Below are positions 14,485 through 19,580 of a stretch of 19,580 bases of DNA, one piece after another. The notes beneath the pieces are model-generated. The model did no database searches, had not been told where the DNA came from, and saw only the letters and a program-made list of their open reading frames with translations. The stretch is taken from the NCBI GenBank assembly GCA_943914465.1, contig CALUCD010000017.1:1-19580 (forward strand). The letters are read 5' to 3'. The position numbers were made by a program, and so were the translations under genes. The number at the start of each line of letters is the position of its first letter. The first letter of the stretch is position 1. Origin of the DNA: an uncultured Corynebacterium sp. (GTDB lineage Bacteria; Actinomycetota; Actinomycetes; Mycobacteriales; Mycobacteriaceae).

Positions 14485-15504
14485 ATGAGTGCGACTAGAC
14501 ACGCGGGATTCGCGATCGTGCTCGGGATTTCGGCTGTCGCCGCGGTGTTGCTCTCGCTCGCAGTCGGCGCGCGGCAGATGAGCGTGGCAGAAAGCGTCAG
14601 TGCTGTGCGTGACGGGCTTGCCCTCGCGTTCCACACCGAATCTGGGCCGGGCAGCGAGGAGGCGCAAGTGGTTGCCCAACTGCGGGTACCGCGCACGCTG
14701 CTCGGCCTGCTCGCCGGCTCGGCGCTTGGCACAGCGGGAGCGCTGCTCCAGGGGCACACGCGCAATCCTCTGGCTGACACAAACCTGCTGGGCATCGGCC
14801 CGGGGGCGGCGCTTGCGGTGGCTGCAGCAACCGCCGTCTTCGGCTCGCTGCCGGTGCTCGTCGCGGTGGGGGTCGGTTTCCTCGGCGCGACAATGGCGGT
14901 AGCGCTCGTCTTCGCACTGAGCGCGCGAAGCCGCGGTTCCACCCCGATCACGGTGGTACTCGGCGGGTCCGCGCTCGGGGCGGTGTGTTCCGCGCTGACC
15001 AGCGGCATCGTGCTCACCAGCACGCAAAGTCTCAATGACATGCGGTTTTGGACGGCGGGCTCCGTCGCGGGCCGGGACATGCACATCGTCGCCGCCGTCG
15101 CCCCGGTCATACTGGTCGGCCTGGTGGCTGCGTTCGCCACGGCGAACCGGGTGAACATGGTGAACCTGGGCGATGACGTCGCGCACTCCCTCGGCGTCAA
15201 CGTCGCAGCTGCACGCGCGGTGGGGATCCTGCTGGTCGCCCTGCTTGCCGGTGCAGCTGTGGCGGGGGCGGGCCCGATCGGGTTTGTCGGCTTGGTCGTG
15301 CCGCATATCGTCCGCTCCCTGACCGGACCGGATTACCGGCTGGTGCTGCCGTGCTCAGCGCTTGCCGGTGCGACGCTGCTGCTCCTCGCGGATGTCGCCG
15401 GCCGAGTCATCGCCCGCCCCGGTGAGCTGCAAGTTGGCATCACACTCGCATTCGTCGGCGCTCCTTTCGCCCTGTACTTGCTGCGGAAGGGGGCGAAGCT
15501 GTGA
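14485..15504 (+). CDS. FecCD-family iron-siderophore permease, subunit 1
   Basis: A 339-aa integral membrane protein with about nine to ten hydrophobic helices. The family block around residues 82-112 (GTAGALLQGHTRNPLADTNL) marks a FecCD/BtuC-type permease, which forms half of the channel moving ferric siderophore into the cytoplasm. A second signature, GPIGFVGLVVPHIVR, lies near 260-275 and is the loop that contacts the ATPase. It is 6 nt downstream of the siderophore-interacting protein gene and overlaps the next permease by 4 nt (GTGA), so the two are probably made in equal amounts. The ATG start gives a positively charged N-terminus before helix 1. Confidence 0.93.
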   Translation: MSATRHAGFAIVLGISAVAAVLLSLAVGARQMSVAESVSAVRDGLALAFHTESGPGSEEAQVVAQLRVPRTLLGLLAGSALGTAGALLQGHTRNPLADTNLLGIGPGAALAVAAATAVFGSLPVLVAVGVGFLGATMAVALVFALSARSRGSTPITVVLGGSALGAVCSALTSGIVLTSTQSLNDMRFWTAGSVAGRDMHIVAAVAPVILVGLVAAFATANRVNMVNLGDDVAHSLGVNVAAARAVGILLVALLAGAAVAGAGPIGFVGLVVPHIVRSLTGPDYRLVLPCSALAGATLLLLADVAGRVIARPGELQVGITLAFVGAPFALYLLRKGAKL

Positions 15505-16499
15505 CCCGCACGTTTGCAGTTAATGTCGTGCTCGCTGCGTGTGGGCTCGCCGTCGCGCTCGGAGGCATCATGGTGGGTGAATTCGGGCTTGGGCTTCATG
15601 ACGTCCTCGCCGCCCTGACCGGACAGTCCACCGGCATGGCCCGCACCGTGGTCGTCGAGTGGCGCCTGCCGCGTGTTGCCACGGCGTTGGCGGTGGGGGC
15701 CGCGCTCGGATTCGCGGGCGCGATCTTTCAGACGATCACTCGTAACCCGCTGGCCAGCCCAGACATCCTGGGCGTTGTTTCAGGTGCGTCGGCGTTCGCA
15801 CTTACAGCGCTGCTCGCGGGTGGCGGTACCGGGGTGCTGCTCAGCGCGCTCGGGGTGCCGCTGAGCGCGTTTGTCGGCGGGATAGCGGTCTCCGTGGCGA
15901 TGTGGTGGCTCAGCCGCGCCGGCGGCCTGGGTTCGTTTCAGCTCATCTTCGCCGGCATCATCCTCAACGCCCTAGCGGTGGCGTACAACTCGTTCCTCCT
16001 CGTCCGCGCCGACTACCGCGATGTGGGCAAAGCCCAGGCGTGGGTGACCGGCTCTGTCGGATCCTCGGGTTGGGGTGACGCCGCCGCTGTGTTGGTGGCG
16101 CTTACGCTGGTTGTGCCGTTGCTGCGCTGGGCGTCATTCCAGCTCGAGGCCCTCTCTCTCGGGGACGACACGGCTGCGGGGCTGGGCGTCGATCCGCGCC
16201 GCACCCAGCTTGTGCTCATGGTGCTTGCCGTGGCGTTGACATCGACGGCGGTGGCGGCTTCAGGTCCGATTGCTTTTGTGGCGTTTGTGGCGCCGCACGT
16301 GGGCCGTCGATTAGCACATGCCCCCACGCCCCCACTTGGCACCGCCATGATTGCCGGCGCGCTGATCGTCGCCGGTGCGGACCTCGCGGTGCGCACTGTT
16401 GTGCCGGGAGACTTGCCGGTAGGCGTGGCCACGTCGGCGTTCGGCGGGGCGGCCTTGCTCTACGCGCTGATGCGCGCGACCAGAAAGGTGACCTTGTAA
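15501..16499 (+). CDS. FecCD-family iron-siderophore permease, subunit 2
   Basis: A 332-aa partner permease. It has the same two signatures as its neighbour: GFAGAIFQTITRNPLASPDI near residues 70-90 and GPIAFVAFVAPHVGRRL near 254-270, the latter being the ATPase-contact loop. The GTG start overlaps the stop of the first permease, and its own TAA overlaps the ATG of the ATPase gene by one base. The two permeases are related but clearly diverged, as in FepD/FepG-type heterodimers. Length and hydrophobicity are normal. Confidence 0.93.
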   Translation: MTRTFAVNVVLAACGLAVALGGIMVGEFGLGLHDVLAALTGQSTGMARTVVVEWRLPRVATALAVGAALGFAGAIFQTITRNPLASPDILGVVSGASAFALTALLAGGGTGVLLSALGVPLSAFVGGIAVSVAMWWLSRAGGLGSFQLIFAGIILNALAVAYNSFLLVRADYRDVGKAQAWVTGSVGSSGWGDAAAVLVALTLVVPLLRWASFQLEALSLGDDTAAGLGVDPRRTQLVLMVLAVALTSTAVAASGPIAFVAFVAPHVGRRLAHAPTPPLGTAMIAGALIVAGADLAVRTVVPGDLPVGVATSAFGGAALLYALMRATRKVTL

Positions 16500-17266
16500 T
16501 GCTTCACGTGCGTGATCTCACCGTCAGCTACGGTGCGGCAACGATTATCGACGGGCTCGCCCTCGACGTCCCGCGCGGCGGCGTCACCACCATCGTCGGG
16601 CCGAACGGCTGCGGTAAATCAACGTTGTTGCGCGCGGTTGCTGGCCTGATCCCGCGCGAGCGCGGCGAGGTGGTCCTGGACGGCCGAAACACCGCGGAGA
16701 TGAAACGCCGCGAGATCGCCCGCACGCTCGCGGTGCTGCCGCAAACCCCCGTAGCGCCGGACGGGCTGACAGTGCGTGACCTGGTCGGACGCGGGCGCCA
16801 CCCGCACCAGACGTGGCTGCGCCAGACCTCGGAGAAAGACAGCGCGATGGTGGACGAAGTGATGGAGCTGACCCAGGTGGCCGAGTTTGCGGAGCGTCCG
16901 CTCGAGCGGCTCTCCGGCGGGCAGCGGCAGCGCGCGTGGATCGCGATGGTGCTCGCCCAAGACACCCCGCTCGTGCTTTTGGACGAGCCGACTACGTATC
17001 TGGACCTTTCCCACTCCGTCGAGTTACTTGCACTTATTCGCCGTCTCGCCGATGACATGGGGCGCACCGTGGTCATGGTGCTGCACGATTTGAACCTCGC
17101 GGCGCGTTTTTCCGACCAGTTGGTCGTGATGAAAGACGGCGAGGTGCAAGCGGCGGGCACGCCCGCCGAGGTTGTGTCGGAGCAGTTGCTTGCCGACGTA
17201 TTCTCGCTGCCCGCCGTGGTCGCCGAGGACCCGGTGGCAGGAGGGCCACTGATCGTGCCCCGCTAG
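16499..17266 (+). CDS. Iron-siderophore ABC transporter ATPase
   Basis: A 255-aa nucleotide-binding subunit of the FepC/FhuC type that powers the two permeases from the cytoplasmic face. Walker A GPNGCGKST (34-42), Q-loop LPQTP (80-84), signature LSGGQRQR (138-145), Walker B LVLLDEPT (158-165) and the switch His196 (VLHDLN) are all present and canonical. It is the last gene of the + operon. Its stop is only 6 nt from the stop of the convergent binding-protein gene, so no separate terminator fits between them. Confidence 0.95.
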   Translation: MLHVRDLTVSYGAATIIDGLALDVPRGGVTTIVGPNGCGKSTLLRAVAGLIPRERGEVVLDGRNTAEMKRREIARTLAVLPQTPVAPDGLTVRDLVGRGRHPHQTWLRQTSEKDSAMVDEVMELTQVAEFAERPLERLSGGQRQRAWIAMVLAQDTPLVLLDEPTTYLDLSHSVELLALIRRLADDMGRTVVMVLHDLNLAARFSDQLVVMKDGEVQAAGTPAEVVSEQLLADVFSLPAVVAEDPVAGGPLIVPR

Positions 17267-17272
17267 CGCGCT

Positions 17273-18220
17273 CTAGAGCTCCTGGTCAATCTGCGTGATC
17301 GCGTACGGGATGGTCAGCGGGTTGGGCATGCTCATCGCGTTGGCGGTGTCGGTGTCGAGCCAGTGCACGCCCCCGCGCGTGTTGACGTCGAGGTTCGCAA
17401 ACGAGGCATCGTTTTTCAGCGCGTCGATCGCGTCGTAGTAGTCCAGGATGAACACGTAGTCCACGTCATTGAGGTCGGAGTAGTTCTCGGGGGACCAATC
17501 GATGAAGAAGCTGGATCCGTCACCGTTGAACTTGTCCGGAATGGTAAAACCGAGCTTTTCAATGAAGGAGCCGCGGCCGTCGCCTGCCGTGTACACGCCG
17601 AGCTTGCCGTCGTAAGGCATCCCGATGACTGCGGTCTTGCCCTGCAGCTCCGGATGCGCCTGCCGGAAGTCGGCGAAAGCCTGCTCGGATTCTGCGATGA
17701 GCTTGTCGCCCTCAGCTTCCTGCCCCAACGCCGCCGCGATCTCCTTAATCTGCTCGTCCCACGGCACCTGCCAGTCCTCGTGTTGGTCGGAATGGAAGGT
17801 CGCCGGCGCAATCTGCTGCAACAGGGCCTGCTTGTCGCTGTCGAAACCGCTGTTGACTGCGATGATCTTGGTCGGATCGAGCGCTGCGACCTGCTCAGCG
17901 GTGTCGGTGCTGAACTCGGTGGTGGTGTTGCGGATCGGGTTCGGCTCGCCGGTGAGCTTGTCTTTCGCCCACGGTCCGAGGCCGGACGGATCACCCGAGC
18001 CCTCTGCCTCCCAGGTGGCGTATCCGACCGGTTGCTCCCCTAACGCGAGGACGGTGTCCACGTCGCCAAGCCCCAGCGTGACAATGCGGTCGTTCGACCC
18101 CGCCGCGTCGGTGTGCTGGTCGGAGTCTGCGGACTCGCTGGAACAGCCGGTGAGCAGCAGCGCAGCCGCAGCGAAGGTAGCAGTCAGCCGCTGAAGCGAC
18201 AGTGGGGAAGTGCGTTTCAA
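17273..18220 (-). CDS. Iron-siderophore binding lipoprotein (FecB/FepB type)
   Basis: A 315-aa extracytoplasmic lipoprotein that captures ferric siderophore for the neighbouring permeases. The N-terminus is a lipoprotein signal: basic MKRTSPLSLQR, a hydrophobic stretch, and the lipobox LLTGC with Cys26 as the acylation site. The mature part has the class III binding-protein pattern (RIVTLGLGDVDTVLALG near 45-61, later PTKIIAVNSG and a C-terminal lobe). The start is TTG at 18220, supported by GAAAGGG (18227-18233) 6 nt upstream. Unlike many homologous loci it is encoded on the opposite strand, convergent with the transporter operon. A DtxR-like box upstream predicts iron repression. It resembles the DtxR-regulated Irp1 type of corynebacterial lipoproteins; the ligand is unknown. 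Confidence 0.93.
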   Translation of the reverse strand: MKRTSPLSLQRLTATFAAAALLLTGCSSESADSDQHTDAAGSNDRIVTLGLGDVDTVLALGEQPVGYATWEAEGSGDPSGLGPWAKDKLTGEPNPIRNTTTEFSTDTAEQVAALDPTKIIAVNSGFDSDKQALLQQIAPATFHSDQHEDWQVPWDEQIKEIAAALGQEAEGDKLIAESEQAFADFRQAHPELQGKTAVIGMPYDGKLGVYTAGDGRGSFIEKLGFTIPDKFNGDGSSFFIDWSPENYSDLNDVDYVFILDYYDAIDALKNDASFANLDVNTRGGVHWLDTDTANAMSMPNPLTIPYAITQIDQEL

Positions 18221-18257
18221 GGTTCGCCCTTTCGGTTGGGAACGAAAGCACCCTGGG

Positions 18258-18276
18258 TTAGGTGTGCCTAAGCTAA
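18258..18276. promoter_or_regulatory. DtxR-type iron box of the binding-protein gene
   Basis: TTAGGTGTGCCTAAGCTAA matches the DtxR consensus at 16 of 19 positions and lies 38 bp upstream of the TTG start. It should place the lipoprotein gene under the same iron control as the operon it serves. Confidence 0.8.
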
Positions 18277-18291
18277 CGCGATTAGCTTAGG
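18267..18291. promoter_or_regulatory. Perfect 10-bp inverted repeat overlapping the iron box
   Basis: CCTAAGCTAA (18267-18276) and TTAGCTTAGG (18282-18291) are exact inverted copies around CGCGA. The left arm is also the right half of the DtxR box, so the two sites overlap. This could be a second DtxR dimer site or the site of another regulator. Confidence 0.65.
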
Positions 18292-18305
18292 GTACGCCGC
18301 CGCCA

Positions 18306-18329
18306 CCGGGCAACACCTAGGTGGCCCGG
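18306..18329 (-). terminator. Hairpin after the small membrane protein gene
   Basis: CCGGGC (18306-18311) pairs with GCCCGG (18324-18329), and inside it CACC pairs with GGTG around TA, with an AA bulge: ten pairs in all. It begins 3 nt after the stop of the gene at 18333 on the minus strand. No U run follows, so it may work only weakly or with Rho. Confidence 0.45.
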
Positions 18330-18332
18330 GCT

Positions 18333-18680
18333 TTAGCGGTGCTGACCGTCGCCGAACTCGCGGCGGAAGTTGCCGTCCCAGTCGTAGTCCGCGGCAGGCT
18401 CCGGCAGCGGGTTGTGGCGCTGCTGCCCGTAGTAGTCCTCGACCAGCAGGTCCGGGCCGTTCTCGCCCGCGCCCTGGATGCCCATGACCACGAATACCGC
18501 GCCGGCGACGGCGGCGGCGACGCCGATGAAGACGGCTGTTGCGCCGCTGAGGAACACAAACGACAGCACAGCCACCACAATCAGTGCCGCGCCGATGGCG
18601 TAGTTCGCGCCCGTGGAGCGGCCGACAGGGTCGTGGGGGAGGCCGTCCGTGCCATAACCGTCAAAACCCTTGTTCTGCAT
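18333..18680 (-). CDS. Small hypothetical membrane protein
   Basis: A 115-aa protein, family not recognised. A short polar N-terminus (about 1-26, Gly/Asp-rich) is followed by two adjacent hydrophobic segments at about 27-47 and 49-70, which predict a helical hairpin in the membrane. A polar, Tyr/Asp/Pro-rich tail (about 72-115) would lie on the same side as the N-terminus. The ATG at 18680 is 10 nt downstream of the hydrolase stop, so the two are probably co-transcribed. Codon use is GC-rich and typical of the flanking chromosome. Confidence 0.75.
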   Translation of the reverse strand: MQNKGFDGYGTDGLPHDPVGRSTGANYAIGAALIVVAVLSFVFLSGATAVFIGVAAAVAGAVFVVMGIQGAGENGPDLLVEDYYGQQRHNPLPEPAADYDWDGNFRREFGDGQHR

Positions 18681-18690
18681 GGCCCGCAGC

Positions 18691-19452
18691 CTACCGGGCG
18701 AGGAACCCGCGCAGCGCCGCGTTGACCTCGTCGGGCACCTCCACGGTGGGCACGTGGCCGCCAGCGGTCAGCGTCAGCGTCTGGGAAGGCCCGCCAACCC
18801 GGTCGGCGATGGCGTGGACCACCTCGGGCGGGGTGGAAGTGTCGTCGGGTCCGGCGATGGTGAGCACCGGGACGGTGATGCGGGAAAGTTCGGCGGCGAA
18901 GTCCCACTCCGCGAGGGCTTCGGCGCAGGTGGCGTAGCCCTCGCCGGTGGTGGAGGCGATCATGCGGGCCAGCGCGTTGGCAGTGGCCGGGCGCGACTCG
19001 CGGAACGCCTCGGTGACCCACAGGGCGACTGCGCCGTCGACGCGCGGGGCCACGCCGTGGGTGCGGGTCTGTTCCACCCGCGGGGCCCACGTGTCGGCGC
19101 CGCCGAGGTTCGCGCCGGTGCACATGAACACCGCGCGGCGCACCCGCGGGCTGTTGGCCGCGAGGTACTGCGCGATCGCGCCGCCGAGGGAGAGCCCGAC
19201 GACGGAGAACTCGTCCACCCCCAGCTCATCGAGCGTGTCCAGGGCAGCTCCGGCCAGTGCGGGGATCGTCGAAAGGCGGGGCGCGTCAGGTGTCGCACCG
19301 TGGCCGGGGTGGTCGAGCGCGATCACGCGGAACGCATCCGACAGCGCGTCCAGCTGCGGCAGCCACATGTCGGTGGTGGAGGCGATGGAGCCGGAAAACA
19401 CCACCGGGTGCGCGTCGCGGGGGCCGAAATCTCTGTATGCCAATGAAGTCAT
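18691..19452 (-). CDS. Alpha/beta hydrolase
   Basis: A 253-aa cytosolic alpha/beta-hydrolase fold protein. The nucleophile elbow is GLSLGG with Ser88. The acid is likely Asp203 or Asp204 (IAGPDDTSTPP), and the histidine is His233 (AGGHVP). LDHPGHGATP (46-55) is the usual loop after strand 4. The sequence style resembles 3-oxoadipate enol-lactonases (PcaD-like), but the substrate cannot be assigned without the rest of such a pathway, which is absent here. The ATG at 19452 is preferred because the fold begins directly after it (MTSLAYRDFGPRD); a start at 19485 would add 11 residues. There is no strong ribosome-binding site for either. It is upstream of and close to the small membrane protein gene. 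Confidence 0.85.
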   Translation of the reverse strand: MTSLAYRDFGPRDAHPVVFSGSIASTTDMWLPQLDALSDAFRVIALDHPGHGATPDAPRLSTIPALAGAALDTLDELGVDEFSVVGLSLGGAIAQYLAANSPRVRRAVFMCTGANLGGADTWAPRVEQTRTHGVAPRVDGAVALWVTEAFRESRPATANALARMIASTTGEGYATCAEALAEWDFAAELSRITVPVLTIAGPDDTSTPPEVVHAIADRVGGPSQTLTLTAGGHVPTVEVPDEVNAALRGFLAR

Positions 19453-19551
19453 GGCCCAACTGTGCCTCACAACACCGCGAGCCACATCAAAAGATGGCCT
19501 TCCCGGCTATTACGCTTGGTTTCCGACTGCCCACAACAGAAAGTGAGAGCT

Positions 19552-19580
19552 GTGGAGACGAGCAAGACCCTCGCCGTGGA
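19552..19580 (+). CDS. Possible start of a divergent gene, cut by the window edge
   Basis: A GTG at 19552 opens nine codons (VETSKTLAV) to the edge, preceded by an AGTGAGAG purine stretch that might serve as a weak ribosome-binding site. Nothing can be said about function. The gap 19453-19551 between this and the hydrolase start would hold both divergent promoters. Confidence 0.3.

Overview
The window looks like a Corynebacterium-type actinobacterial chromosome. The flanks are very GC-rich, the left edge carries the tail of a UDP-galactopyranose mutase (galactan of the mycolate cell wall), several genes start leaderless with GTG or ATG 7-8 nt after a TANNNT -10 box, and two near-consensus DtxR iron boxes precede siderophore-uptake genes. 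No tRNA, rRNA, integrase, transposase or CRISPR array was found.

Layout. (1) Positions 1-1799, housekeeping: glf tail (+), then a CPA1-type Na+/H+ antiporter (+). (2) About 1800-13550, an accessory island with visibly lower GC in several parts. It opens with four 23-bp direct repeats in front of an AAA+/DUF4143 ATPase (+, 1954-3174). A minus-strand operon then runs from 12310 down to 3203: NYN-domain protein, HTH + methylase-like + specificity-like fusion, HsdM, HsdS, HsdR and an unrecognised 228-aa protein. Every junction is overlapping or nearly so. Its promoter (TTGACA, 17 bp, TAATCT) is embedded in an ordered operator made of two 13-bp direct repeats on either side of a dyad centred on the -35 box. 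Upstream, on the same strand, is a basic protein with two zinc-finger-like repeats (12490-13299). (3) From 13545, iron uptake: a DtxR-like box, a siderophore-interacting protein, two FecCD permeases and an ATPase in one + operon. A convergent minus-strand lipoprotein binding protein has its own DtxR-like box. (4) 18333-19580: a small membrane protein, an alpha/beta hydrolase, and the possible start of a divergent gene at the right edge.

The most informative structural point is that the last codons and terminator region of the antiporter gene (about 1735-1825) recur in degraded form at 13451-13535, just before the iron operon. The two copies bracket the accessory block, as expected if it entered at the 3' end of the antiporter gene and displaced the old 3' end, although no recombinase gene is present now.

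The best candidate for an undescribed system is the six-gene operon. It joins a complete type I restriction-modification set (R, M, S) to a NYN-fold putative nuclease and a second methylase-like protein. That protein has kept its SAM-binding motif but has EPPL where the catalytic (N/D)PP(Y/F) motif belongs, and it carries an N-terminal HTH and a C-terminal specificity-like domain. It may be a DNA-recognition or regulatory subunit rather than an enzyme; this is inference from sequence.
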